A DNA stretch of 64,000 bases from Alphaproteobacteria bacterium (GTDB lineage: Bacteria; Pseudomonadota; Alphaproteobacteria; Micavibrionales; Micavibrionaceae). The position numbers and the translations under genes were made by a program. The stretch lies in contig JAACPE010000001.1 of assembly GCA_009995595.1 (NCBI GenBank), forward strand, positions 496,001 through 560,000, in the 5' to 3' direction. The notes beneath the pieces were generated by a model. The model saw only the letters and a program-made list of their open reading frames with translations, had not been told where the DNA came from and searched no databases. Positions 8,957 to 18,256 of the stretch are shown piece after piece; within the stretch, counting starts at the first letter, position 1; each line of letters starts with the position of its first letter.

Positions 8957-9973
8957 TTAAGCTGTCATGGACGGCGCCACAGGTGTAGCTGTGAAATTTT
9001 GAGCTGACGTATATTGTTGTGCAACGCCACTTAGGCCAAGTCTTTCCGTTACTTCGCTTATTAAACCAGAAAACCATGAGGCATCATTTACAGCCCCAGT
9101 AGAAAACTGCTCACCACGGTCAAGGCCTAGAGCCTCAAATAGGCCATCTGCACACATAGGCCCATCTGAGCCCTCAAGAATTGGCATATTTGAATGAACG
9201 CCACTAGGTGTTTCAGCCTCGTAAGTTGGCATTTCGGCAGCTTGAAAATTCGGATTTTCTTCTACTTGTAATATAGGCATTTCAACAGCCTGTATTGTAT
9301 AAGTGCAATCAGTATCCACTGCCGGCTCTGCCTGAGCTGGGGGAATAGGCGGTAAATCATAAGCGGAGCCGTCTAGTCCTGATCCTTTTTGAACAGGCAT
9401 ATCTGCGTTACAGCCTGGTGTCATCATGTCATCAGGTGTAGGCGTATATGAATGAGTTATGCCAGAGTCAGGGGTTATTTCGGCGGGATGTATATCAACA
9501 GGAGCTACTTCTATAGGTCCTGCATTGTGTATTCCTAAACCGTCGTCAATATTGGGTGAGGTTTTTGTAGGTTCTTCAACTTGTAATTCTGTTTTCGGAA
9601 GGTTGAATCCCTCTAAACCACGGCCATCAACAACACAATCTTGTAATTCTGGTTCAAGGAACATGCCAGGGCCAACTTTTTCTCTGATTGTTTCGATCGA
9701 TCTACGAACGTCGGGGGACATCTGACCGTTTTCAACAAGTCTATCTAAATGCTCAATATCTCTACAATTTCCGTACTTATCCGCTAGTGCCTGCGCTGTT
9801 TGTTTTCCGAACATCCCGTCACAATCACCTTCTGGTAGGCCCAAATCTCTCTGAATGTTCAGAACGTCATCTTCAAGTCTTATAACAGGGCCTTTAACGA
9901 TTTCAGACGATGAGCCCCCTGCTAAAGCACCGCTAGTATCACAATCTATATTTGTTCCTGATATCGTATTCAT
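8957..9973 (-). CDS. Unrecognised 338-residue protein with a peptidoglycan-binding-like module and MP repeats
   Basis: Residues about 39-63 (IQRDLGLP, then CDGMFGKQTAQAL) look like a peptidoglycan-binding type 1 half-repeat. The rest is acidic, Pro-rich and low in predicted structure. A degenerate motif centred on Met-Pro recurs at residues 192, 232, 248 and 263 (DMPV, EMPI, EMPT, NMPI). There are seven cysteines (11, 51, 70, 113, 188, 223, 274). No signal peptide or membrane helix is seen, which is unusual for a wall-binding protein. The ATG is preceded by a strong GGGGA ribosome-binding site. It is first in a likely two-gene unit with the 105-residue protein. Confidence 0.75.
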   Translation of the reverse strand: MNTISGTNIDCDTSGALAGGSSSEIVKGPVIRLEDDVLNIQRDLGLPEGDCDGMFGKQTAQALADKYGNCRDIEHLDRLVENGQMSPDVRRSIETIREKVGPGMFLEPELQDCVVDGRGLEGFNLPKTELQVEEPTKTSPNIDDGLGIHNAGPIEVAPVDIHPAEITPDSGITHSYTPTPDDMMTPGCNADMPVQKGSGLDGSAYDLPPIPPAQAEPAVDTDCTYTIQAVEMPILQVEENPNFQAAEMPTYEAETPSGVHSNMPILEGSDGPMCADGLFEALGLDRGEQFSTGAVNDASWFSGLISEVTERLGLSGVAQQYTSAQNFTATPVAPSMTA

Positions 9974-10242
9974 TAGTTTTCCCCTTTTAATTTAATTTAC
10001 ATATTAACAATAACATTAACGACCTAAGGCATGCAAATTTTGTATTAAAGCCATGTGTTTATTGAATATTGCAGGGTTGCTAGGGTTTTTGTGATGTCGT
10101 TTTCAATCATTATGTAATGGCAAAAAATTTAGATATTTGATACGTGTCCGTTTCAATAACCTTTGTGCAGAGAGCACATAAAAGCTTGCAAAGTTTTAAT
10201 TTTAGGTGTTTGTTTATCATAATCATAAAGAAAGGAAGACTA

Positions 10243-10686
10243 ATGTCTGCACATGATCAAAAACCTTTTAATAGGTTAAGCCGAAATTATGGACGCACAG
10301 CCAAATGGGACGGACTTATAGAGAATGGAAGCCCCTTTGTCTTTAAAGGTTGGGAAGCCCAAAATGATACTATGGTCGCCGTTTTTGAACGTGATGAGGG
10401 TCAAGTGTCCTCGCTCATGGTTACGGCTCTGGACTATTATGACCGTGCTAATAAGGGGGAACTCCGTGATAATGAGTGGTCAGATGCTCCAACACAGACC
10501 GTTCAAAAAAACGGAGCTTTAACGGCTCTTTATCCACCGGCTGAGATAGATAAAGCGACATCTAGCTACCGAGAAGAAAAGGCTAGACTTTTGGGCGAAA
10601 CTGCTGATTTTGGCGCACGTTATACATCAATTTCTTGGGTAGGTGCTTCTAATGCAGTAAAATCAGGACCTCGTCACACAGCTTAA
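10243..10686 (+). CDS. Unrecognised 147-residue soluble protein
   Basis: I choose ATG 10243 (MSAHDQKPF) because AAAGGAAG sits just upstream; an open frame also extends back to 10144. The protein has a compact N-terminal part (WDGLIENGSPFVFKGWE, VAVFERDEG) and a charged helix near 105-125. No signal peptide, membrane helix or known motif is visible. It is divergent from the 338-residue peptidoglycan-binding-like gene across 269 bases, and its last 24 bases overlap the 3' end of the convergent ubiG, so the two transcripts may interfere. Confidence 0.65.
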   Translation: MSAHDQKPFNRLSRNYGRTAKWDGLIENGSPFVFKGWEAQNDTMVAVFERDEGQVSSLMVTALDYYDRANKGELRDNEWSDAPTQTVQKNGALTALYPPAEIDKATSSYREEKARLLGETADFGARYTSISWVGASNAVKSGPRHTA

Positions 10687-11397
10687 AAAATAATTCACGC
10701 TTGTGTCGTTTGGCACTAATGAGAATTCATTTTTTATAGGGTTAAAGCCCAATCCACATATATTTTGGGGATAGCCGCCATTGTTTCTGACATGGCGGCT
10801 TAATTCTGCGGGTTTCACAAACTTTTTCCAGTTATGTGTGCCTGCGGGAACCCATCTCAAGATATATTCAGCCGCAATAATGCCGAGAGCATAGGATTTT
10901 GGCGTGCGGTTGAGTGTAGAAAAAATAACGAGGCCACCAGGCTTGCATAAATCCATCACGCTTTTTACAAATTCATCGGGGTTTGATACATGCTCAATAA
11001 TCTCAAGAGCCAAAACAACATCATAGCGCTTTTTACTTTTGAGCAAATTTTCAGATGACGTTGCTGTATACGTTATGGCCAAGCCCAACTGATCTGCGTG
11101 TTGCGTTGCAACGTTAATGGCGTTGTCATCTGCGTCAATCCCCGTCACAGAGCCGCCAAGGCGCGCCATAGGCTCACAAACAAGGCCACCGCCACAGCCA
11201 ATATCAAGAATTTCTAGGCCTTTATAGCTATTCAGGGCAAGCGTATCACGATCAAAATGGGCGCAAATTTGGTCTTTAATATATTTTAGGCGCACCGGAT
11301 TAAGGCGGTGCAGGGGTTTAAAAGGCCCATTTTCATCCCACCAATGCATAGAATCTTTAGAAAAGTTTTGAATTTCTTTTTGATCGACTGTATTCAT
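10663..11397 (-). CDS. ubiG: Ubiquinone O-methyltransferase UbiG
   Basis: UbiG carries out both O-methylations in ubiquinone synthesis using S-adenosylmethionine. The 244-residue protein shows the diagnostic N-terminus FSKDSMHWWDENGPFKPLH, then LNPVR, the SAM motif LDIGCGGG near 64-71, the acidic motif II region GIDADD, and the UbiG C-terminal region RWVPAGTHNW. It is divergent from lysC with 52 bases between starts, an arrangement found in many alphaproteobacteria. Its 3' end overlaps the convergent 147-residue gene by 24 bases. Confidence 0.95.
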   Translation of the reverse strand: MNTVDQKEIQNFSKDSMHWWDENGPFKPLHRLNPVRLKYIKDQICAHFDRDTLALNSYKGLEILDIGCGGGLVCEPMARLGGSVTGIDADDNAINVATQHADQLGLAITYTATSSENLLKSKKRYDVVLALEIIEHVSNPDEFVKSVMDLCKPGGLVIFSTLNRTPKSYALGIIAAEYILRWVPAGTHNWKKFVKPAELSRHVRNNGGYPQNICGLGFNPIKNEFSLVPNDTSVNYFLSCVTRS

Positions 11398-11449
11398 ATA
11401 AATCCTTTACCGCATTAGGCGGTAGGGCGGCAAGAGGATTAAAGGAAAA

Positions 11450-12679
11450 ATGGCCTGTATTGTTGCAAAATTTGGGGGCACGTCGGTTGCTGATATTGAA
11501 CGGATTGAGCGCGCGGCGGATAAGGTTGCGGCGGAGGTCAAACGCGGACATAAAGTAGCAGTCGTAGTTTCTGCAATGTCTGGGGTTACCAATCAATTGG
11601 TTCAATATTGTAATGACCTGAGTAATTCGCACGACGAACGCGAATATGACACAGTTGTCTCAAGTGGTGAGCAAGTGACGGCGGGTCTTATGGCGATTGC
11701 TTTGCAAAAGCGCGGCGTAAATGCACGAAGCTGGATGGGCTGGCAAGTGCCCATTATCTGCTCAGAAGTTCACGGTAAGGCGCGTATAGAACAAATTGAC
11801 GGCACCAGAATGCTTGATCGCTTCAAAGAGCGCGAAGTCGCCGTTTTGGCTGGCTTTCAAGGGGTGACAGAAGGCGGTCGTATTACTACATTAGGGCGCG
11901 GAGGATCAGATACAACTGCTGTTGCTCTTGCTGCTGCGCTCAATGCAGAGCGCTGCGATATTTATACCGATGTTGACGGCGTTTACACGACTGATCCGCG
12001 CGTTTGCAAAAATGCCAAGAAAATCGACAAAATATCCTATGAGGAAATGTTAGAGCTTGCGTCCTTGGGCGCAAAAGTGCTTCAAGTGCGCTCGGTCGAG
12101 ATGGCCTATAAGCGTGATATCCCAATACAAGTATTATCCAGTTTTGACGAAGCAATCGGGAGTGACTTACCCGGAACGCTCGTAACCAGAGAGGAAGACA
12201 TTATGGAACAAGAAATCGTAAACGGCGTTGCTTTCACAAAGGACGAGGCCAAAGTAACTCTGTTTAATGTGCCAGATTCCCCAGGAGTTGCCGCTAAAGT
12301 TTTTGATGCTTTAGCGCAACAAAATATAAATGTTGATATGATTGTTCAAAATATATCCGAAGACGGTGCGGTTACTGACATTACCTTTACAGTGCCCGAG
12401 AATGAGCTGGATAAAACGATGAACGCGCTTAAGATTGATGACCTAAAAGGCGCGCAAATTCGTACTGATGCCAATATCACCAAAATTTCAGTGGTTGGGA
12501 TAGGCATGCGCTCTCACGCAGGTGTGGCCCAGACGATGTTTAGAACACTCGCCAATAAGGGAATTAATATTCAGGTGATTTCAACCTCTGAAATTAAAAT
12601 TAGCGTGATTGTCGCAAAAGAGTATCTTGAACTCGCCGTAAGATCACTGCACAGCGCCTATGGCCTTGATCAAGAATAG
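11450..12679 (+). CDS. lysC: Aspartate kinase
   Basis: Aspartate kinase phosphorylates aspartate, the entry to lysine, threonine and methionine synthesis. The 409-residue protein has the kinase motif KFGGTSV at 7-13, SSGEQVTAGL, GFQGV, and GRGGSDTTAVALAAAL near 150-165. Two ACT domains follow from about 265 (VTLFNVPDSPGVAAKVF and ISVVGIGMRSHAGVA), the allosteric part where lysine and/or threonine bind. The start is fixed by AAAGGA five bases upstream of the ATG. With lysA also in the window, first and last steps of lysine synthesis are both represented. Confidence 0.96.
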   Translation: MACIVAKFGGTSVADIERIERAADKVAAEVKRGHKVAVVVSAMSGVTNQLVQYCNDLSNSHDEREYDTVVSSGEQVTAGLMAIALQKRGVNARSWMGWQVPIICSEVHGKARIEQIDGTRMLDRFKEREVAVLAGFQGVTEGGRITTLGRGGSDTTAVALAAALNAERCDIYTDVDGVYTTDPRVCKNAKKIDKISYEEMLELASLGAKVLQVRSVEMAYKRDIPIQVLSSFDEAIGSDLPGTLVTREEDIMEQEIVNGVAFTKDEAKVTLFNVPDSPGVAAKVFDALAQQNINVDMIVQNISEDGAVTDITFTVPENELDKTMNALKIDDLKGAQIRTDANITKISVVGIGMRSHAGVAQTMFRTLANKGINIQVISTSEIKISVIVAKEYLELAVRSLHSAYGLDQE

Positions 12680-12727
12680 TATAATGTTTTCTGGTGAAAT
12701 GCCTAGTTTTCAGCTATTCTTCATCAC

Positions 12728-13567
12728 ATGAACGAGAAATTGACAGCCCAACCCGAGCCCCATCAGCCTGAATATCATACCGATATTCCCGTAGGGGAGA
12801 TTTTGCGTCGTGCAAGGGTGCATTACAATCAATCTTTGATGGAGGTTGAGAGTAATTTGCGTATTCGGAGCATCCAAATTCAAGCGATTGAAGAGGGTGA
12901 TTTTGCTAAAATGCCGGGGCGTGTTTACGCAATAGGCTTTGTTCGCTCTTATTCTGAATATCTTGGACTTGATGGCGATAAGATGGTTGGTCTGTTTAAA
13001 GAACAATACAATGCTTTTGGTAATCGACCAGCCCTTAGCTTCCCCAGCACAATGGCAGAGAGCAAATTACCAAACCCTTATGTGATTATGGGTGCTTTGG
13101 TTGGGGGTATCTTATTTATCGCGTTTTGGTCTTTATTTATGCTGCCTGATCATCAACGTGAACCGATCCCCGTTGTGCCAGAACAACTAACGCAGTCAAC
13201 ACTTCCAGTTATAGAACTGACTGAGAATGTTGTATCAGATGCAATGACGCCAGAGCCGCAACCAGTCGTTTTAGAACCCGTCACTCCCTCTAATCAGGTT
13301 GAACTTGTTATATCGGAAAACAGCTGGACAGATATACGCAATGCCAAAGGGGACATTATCCTGCGCCAAATCTTAAAACCGGGTGAAAAATACGTTGTGC
13401 CCGCGGGGGAAGAGGGTAAAGGCCTGATCATGTCCACGGGTAATGCTGGCGGTATCACTGTCTTTATTGACGGAAAGAAAATTGGTGTTTTAGGGCAAGG
13501 CGCCCAAGTAAAACGCAAAATACCGCTCGAGGCGGCATTGTTAAAAGAATATTTGAGCAACCTTTAG
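12728..13567 (+). CDS. rodZ: RodZ-like helix-turn-helix membrane protein
   Basis: The 279-residue protein has an N-terminal RodZ-type helix-turn-helix (about 18-90: VGEILRRARV, IRSIQIQAIEEGDFAKMPGRVYAIGFVRSYSEYLGLD), one membrane helix near 119-140, a Pro-rich periplasmic linker and a DUF4115-type beta domain from about 195. RodZ links the MreB cytoskeleton to the wall-elongation machinery. The gene precedes ispG, a conserved pairing, though here an antisense two-gene unit of unknown function is inserted between them and overlaps the rodZ stop by four bases. Confidence 0.9.
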   Translation: MNEKLTAQPEPHQPEYHTDIPVGEILRRARVHYNQSLMEVESNLRIRSIQIQAIEEGDFAKMPGRVYAIGFVRSYSEYLGLDGDKMVGLFKEQYNAFGNRPALSFPSTMAESKLPNPYVIMGALVGGILFIAFWSLFMLPDHQREPIPVVPEQLTQSTLPVIELTENVVSDAMTPEPQPVVLEPVTPSNQVELVISENSWTDIRNAKGDIILRQILKPGEKYVVPAGEEGKGLIMSTGNAGGITVFIDGKKIGVLGQGAQVKRKIPLEAALLKEYLSNL

Positions 13568-13893
13568 TAGTCTTGGATAACAATCGTGCTGTTTTTCACA
13601 TCGACGATCTTTTTGTCTTGCAGTAAAGCAAATTGAACTTTGTTTCCCTGTTTAATATTCATCGCCATGACAGGATCGATATCTATCCCCAAGTCTTGGG
13701 GCATACCATCTTTGTGAATTAGAGATAGTTTCAGGTCATGGGTGTTAAACTCTACCCATTGAATATCAGAGCGAATAAGTTTGTCATGTAAAATAAGGAT
13801 ATCACCCTTCGGATTGGATAATATGCTACAACGCATTTCCTCATAAAGGGGCATTGTGTTTACATTCATGGTTTCCGTCCCTGTTATTTGCAT
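13564..13893 (-). CDS. Unrecognised 109-residue protein, paralogue of the 8599..8916 product
   Basis: The C-terminal 90 residues from MRCSIL match the 105-residue protein at 8599..8916 without gaps. Shared positions include MRC, ILILHD against VLIIHD, QW-EF--H, SL-H-DG and Q-LG. No known domain, signal peptide or membrane helix is visible. An internal ATG at 13869 (MNVNTM) could be the real start. The gene begins two bases after the stop of a 53-residue reading frame, so the pair is probably translated together. It is antisense to, and convergent with, rodZ. Confidence 0.68.
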   Translation of the reverse strand: MQITGTETMNVNTMPLYEEMRCSILSNPKGDILILHDKLIRSDIQWVEFNTHDLKLSLIHKDGMPQDLGIDIDPVMAMNIKQGNKVQFALLQDKKIVDVKNSTIVIQDY

Positions 13894-13895
13894 TG

Positions 13896-14057
13896 TTACA
13901 TTACATTCTTAGGGGGAGAAACAATAGGGGAATTGCTTATTGCCGACGGTATTAGGTTTGCCGCCATATTAACACCAGCGCCCATAGCTTCTGTTAATAA
14001 GCTTGTGTTTCCTGCAGCAGCGCATCCGTCTCCAGTAAAATCACCTAAATCAAACAT
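13896..14057 (-). CDS. Unrecognised 53-residue peptide coupled to the 109-residue gene
   Basis: This short frame starts at ATG 14057 and ends at TAA 13896-13898. GAGGG lies five bases upstream of the ATG, a good ribosome-binding site, and the next gene starts two bases after the stop. The peptide starts MFDLGDFTGDGCAAAGNTSL, continues with a Gly/Ala-rich hydrophobic centre (MGAGVNMAANLIPSAI), ends PPKNVM and has one cysteine. It is not a classical signal peptide. Function unknown; the supported points are the ribosome-binding site and the tight spacing. Confidence 0.55.
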   Translation of the reverse strand: MFDLGDFTGDGCAAAGNTSLLTEAMGAGVNMAANLIPSAISNSPIVSPPKNVM

Positions 14058-14171
14058 CTTGCCCTCACATTGCCTTACTTTGTTCTTTATTCCCCTAATA
14101 GTAATCTCAAAAAGTTAACAAATCGCCAAAATTCTAAGATATTATTCTACTCCTAAGAATAACATGAACAC

Positions 14172-15347
14172 TTGAAAAAACGCAAAAAACAAGGCATTGA
14201 ATGGGATATGACACAAGATCACAATAGTGTAAGGCCTTGGCGGATGATTGAACGGCGTAAAAGCCGTAAAATCTGGGTGGGTGATGTGCCTGTTGGCGGC
14301 GATTCCCCAATTACGGTACAATCCATGACCAATACGCTCACGACCGATGTTAAGGCTACCATTGAGCAAATTCGGGCGCTTGAAGTAGCCGGCGCGGACA
14401 TTGTACGTGTGTCTTGCCCGGATGAGGAAAGCTCTAAGGCGCTAAAAGAAATTATCCCTGAAGTGACTGTGCCAATCGTTGCGGATATTCATTTCCATTA
14501 TAAGCGCGGGATTGAGGCAGCCTTAAACGGCGCGGCATGCTTGCGAATAAATCCGGGTAACATTGGATCAAAAGACCGCGTGAAAGAAGTTATTCAGGCA
14601 GCAAAAGATAATAACTGTTCAATTCGTATAGGTGTAAATGCAGGCTCTTTAGAGCGTGATTTGCTTGAAAAATATGGTGAGCCCTGTCCTGATGCAATGG
14701 TTGAGAGTGCGCTTCGTCATATTCAAATTCTTGAAGATCATGATTTTTTTAATTTTAAGATATCCTGCAAGGCATCCGATGTCTTTATGGCCTGTGCGGC
14801 GTATCAGCAACTTGCTGAGGCCTGCGATTATCCCCTTCATGTCGGTATTACAGAGGCAGGAGGATTGCGAACAGGCACTATTAAATCAGCCATTGGCATG
14901 GGTAATCTGCTTTGGGCAGGGATTGGCGATACAATCCGTGTTTCACTCAGCGCCGATCCTGTTGAGGAAATTAAAGTAGGCTTTGATATCCTGAAGTCAC
15001 TAGGACTACGTCATCGTGGTGTTAATGTCATTTCATGCCCGTCTTGCGCCCGCCAGCAGTTTCAGGTTATTGATACGGTGGCTGAGCTTGAGCAGCGTAT
15101 AGCCCATATTACGACCCCCATGACTGTCTCGATCATTGGCTGCGTTGTAAATGGCCCAGGCGAGGCTTTAATGACGGATATTGGTTTAACGGGCGGCGGT
15201 AATAATAATCATCAAATCTATATTGGCGGTGATAAAGCGCATCGTTTTAACAACGGTGATAATTCCATCGTCGACCATATAGTCGAAATGGTCGAAGCCA
15301 AAGCGGCAGAGATTGAGGCCAATAAAGACAATTCTAAAGCCGCTTAA
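14172..15347 (+). CDS. ispG: 4-hydroxy-3-methylbut-2-enyl diphosphate synthase (flavodoxin), IspG/GcpE
   Basis: IspG is the Fe-S enzyme of the penultimate MEP-pathway step to isoprenoids. The core includes [30 protein letters not shown] and the [4Fe-4S] cysteines in ISCPSCARQ plus [10 protein letters not shown]. The longest frame starts at TTG 14172 (391 residues). ATG 14208 ([11 protein letters not shown], 379 residues) is the likelier start, since the family begins near this point. It follows rodZ in order, with the antisense pair inserted between. Confidence 0.95.
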   Translation: MKKRKKQGIEWDMTQDHNSVRPWRMIERRKSRKIWVGDVPVGGDSPITVQSMTNTLTTDVKATIEQIRALEVAGADIVRVSCPDEESSKALKEIIPEVTVPIVADIHFHYKRGIEAALNGAACLRINPGNIGSKDRVKEVIQAAKDNNCSIRIGVNAGSLERDLLEKYGEPCPDAMVESALRHIQILEDHDFFNFKISCKASDVFMACAAYQQLAEACDYPLHVGITEAGGLRTGTIKSAIGMGNLLWAGIGDTIRVSLSADPVEEIKVGFDILKSLGLRHRGVNVISCPSCARQQFQVIDTVAELEQRIAHITTPMTVSIIGCVVNGPGEALMTDIGLTGGGNNNHQIYIGGDKAHRFNNGDNSIVDHIVEMVEAKAAEIEANKDNSKAA

Positions 15348-15420
15348 GAATAATCCTTTTCAATTTTGATATGTAGCAGTAATGTCTGACACGCAATTAT
15401 TAGGATAAAAGTGTTTTAAA

Positions 15421-16485
<1,065 letters not shown>

Positions 16486-16491
16486 GCAGGT

Positions 16492-17361
16492 ATGACAACT
16501 TATAATGAACTCTACCAATCTATAAAATCAGATTTTCGAAAAGTTGATAGTATTGATACCCCTGATTTAGATGCGCGGGTTTTGATTTGTGAGTTTGCAG
16601 GTCTTGATCATGCTGCTTTTATAATGGCAGGTAATATTAATGTCCCGCCCGATATTGAAGCAAAAATCAATCATGCCGTTAAAAGACGTACAAATGGTGA
16701 ACCCATCTCAAAAATAATTGGTCGTCGTGAGTTCTGGGGGATGGATTTTATCGTCACCCCGGACACTTTATCCCCGCGACCAGAGACAGAAATTATTATT
16801 GAACAGGCTCTTTCTTGGCTAAATCAAGAAGGGTTGTTGGATGCACCTTTACGTCTTTTGGATCTTGGAACGGGGACAGGCTGTATTCCAATTGCACTGC
16901 TCTCTGAACTGCCCAATGCGCACGCTGTTGTGGTTGATATCAGCACGCCCGCTCTCCATGTTGCGCGACAAAATGCGGTTAAACACGACATGGAGAAACG
17001 TATGTCTTTTGTTGAAAGCAATTGGTTTGATGCGCTTGAGGGGGAATCATTTGATTTAATAACCTCAAATCCCCCTTATATCGAAGAATCATCGCGTGAA
17101 TCATTACCCATAGAGGTAAGGAATCATGACCCTGATTTGGCCTTATTTGGGGGTGTTCATGGTTTGGACCCCTACAAGATTATTTTTAAAAAATTAAATT
17201 CACACTTAAATAAGGCAGGTCATGCCTTTTTTGAGATTGGACAGAATCAGCTCAAGGACATAACGCGACTCGTGGACGAATCTAACCTTATACTATGCGA
17301 CTCGGTACGTGATTTAGCAGGGATTCCAAGGGTTGTGGAAATATGCTGTGGGGATAAATAA
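16492..17361 (+). CDS. prmC: Release factor glutamine N5-methyltransferase PrmC
   Basis: PrmC methylates the GGQ glutamine of release factors 1 and 2. In 289 residues the N-terminal helical domain is followed by the SAM motif LDLGTGTGCIPIALL near 122-136 and the catalytic NPPY near 193-196 (TSNPPYIEESS). Start ATG 16492 is preceded by GCAGGT. It is the immediate downstream partner of prfA. Confidence 0.96.
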   Translation: MTTYNELYQSIKSDFRKVDSIDTPDLDARVLICEFAGLDHAAFIMAGNINVPPDIEAKINHAVKRRTNGEPISKIIGRREFWGMDFIVTPDTLSPRPETEIIIEQALSWLNQEGLLDAPLRLLDLGTGTGCIPIALLSELPNAHAVVVDISTPALHVARQNAVKHDMEKRMSFVESNWFDALEGESFDLITSNPPYIEESSRESLPIEVRNHDPDLALFGGVHGLDPYKIIFKKLNSHLNKAGHAFFEIGQNQLKDITRLVDESNLILCDSVRDLAGIPRVVEICCGDK

Positions 17362-17689
17362 TTTTTTTTTGATTCCCATGCTTGATTAAATTTCACGCGA
17401 GCGGGTATTCTCAAAATCAGTTCATAACATGAAGTGTTCGTAATAAATTTTGAGATCAATTTGAAAATCTTTATTATGAATAAGCTATAGGCAAGCGTAC
17501 GTGAATCACCTATACTTGTACGTGTGGATGATTCTGTTGGTAACTAAAATTATTAGGGAAAACCAAACAAGATAAAGTAATATAAACAATATATTAGCGC
17601 TTTTATCCTTGTGGATGAATATCGGTGGATAAATAAGGCGCAAAACAAATAATGACCAATAATAAACGAACCATTTAAGAGAGAATATT
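17362..17689. other. 328-base AT-rich non-coding stretch with near-consensus DnaA-box sequences
   Basis: No credible gene lies between prmC and DUF4167. Compared with the DnaA box TTATCCACA, the reverse-strand word TCATCCACA (one mismatch) occurs at 17523-17531 and 17610-17618, and TTATCCACC (one mismatch) at 17624-17632. The surroundings are AT-rich. An 8-base inverted repeat CTCAAAAT/ATTTTGAG spans about 17411-17455. Promoters for DUF4167 must also lie here. Whether DnaA binds is unknown. Confidence 0.4.
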
Positions 17690-18100
17690 ATGAAACATAA
17701 CAGCACAAATAGACGTTCTAGAGGTCGTGGCGGCAATAGACGTCCTAACGGTGGTAATAACCGAATGCAGGTTTTTGACAGCAATGGCCCAGATATCCGC
17801 ATTCGCGGAACGGCTCACCAGATTTGTGAAAAATATGTGACTTTGGCAAAAGATGCGCGTGCTACTGGTGATTACGTGACAGCAGAGAGCTATCTCCAAC
17901 ACGCGGAGCACTACCAACGTATTATTTCTTCATGGAATGAACAAAACGATCAGTTTAAACCAGTTCAAAACGCGCAATATGATGACGACTTTGATGATGA
18001 TTTATCATTACCAAACAGTATATTAGGGGATGAAGTTAAAGCAAACTCTAAAGTTTCCTGTAAGCAGGACATACAGGAAAAAGAGCTAGAAGATGCCTAA
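17690..18100 (+). CDS. DUF4167 protein
   Basis: The 136-residue protein starts with a very basic RNA-binding-like tract rich in Arg, Gly and Asn (RRSRGRGGNRRPNGG). The DUF4167 core follows (about 28-82: SNGPDIRIRGTAHQICEKY, LAKDARATGDYVTAESYLQHAEHYQRII), and the tail is acidic. The family is nearly confined to alphaproteobacteria and almost always lies between prmC and clpB, as here. Its function is not established; the N-terminus suggests nucleic-acid contact. A clear intrinsic terminator follows. Confidence 0.92.
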   Translation: MKHNSTNRRSRGRGGNRRPNGGNNRMQVFDSNGPDIRIRGTAHQICEKYVTLAKDARATGDYVTAESYLQHAEHYQRIISSWNEQNDQFKPVQNAQYDDDFDDDLSLPNSILGDEVKANSKVSCKQDIQEKELEDA

Positions 18101-18128
18101 GCATTCCACTCTTTTATGGTTCAAATAA

Positions 18129-18152
18129 GGGCGATTTTTCGCCCTTTTTTTT
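18129..18152 (+). terminator. Intrinsic terminator after DUF4167
   Basis: GGGCGA and TCGCCC form a perfect six-pair stem (18129-18134 with 18139-18144) around a TTTT loop, followed by eight T residues. It separates DUF4167 from the clpB promoter. Confidence 0.9.
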
Positions 18153-18202
18153 CGACTTATTTTTATTTTTTTTGACAATTATCAGATGAATTTCTGTTCT
18201 AT

Positions 18203-18230
18203 TTGAATACTCTTATGATCATGCTATAGT
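18203..18230 (+). promoter_or_regulatory. Probable promoter of clpB
   Basis: TTGAAT at 18203-18208 and TATAGT at 18225-18230 are spaced by 16 bases, a good sigma-70-type match, 26 bases before the clpB start. A strong ribosome-binding site AGGAGGT follows at about 18244-18250. ClpB genes are usually under a heat-shock sigma factor, but I see no sequence I would call with confidence as such a promoter. Confidence 0.5.
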
Positions 18231-18256
18231 TTGCGCTCATTTCAGGAGGTATTGTC

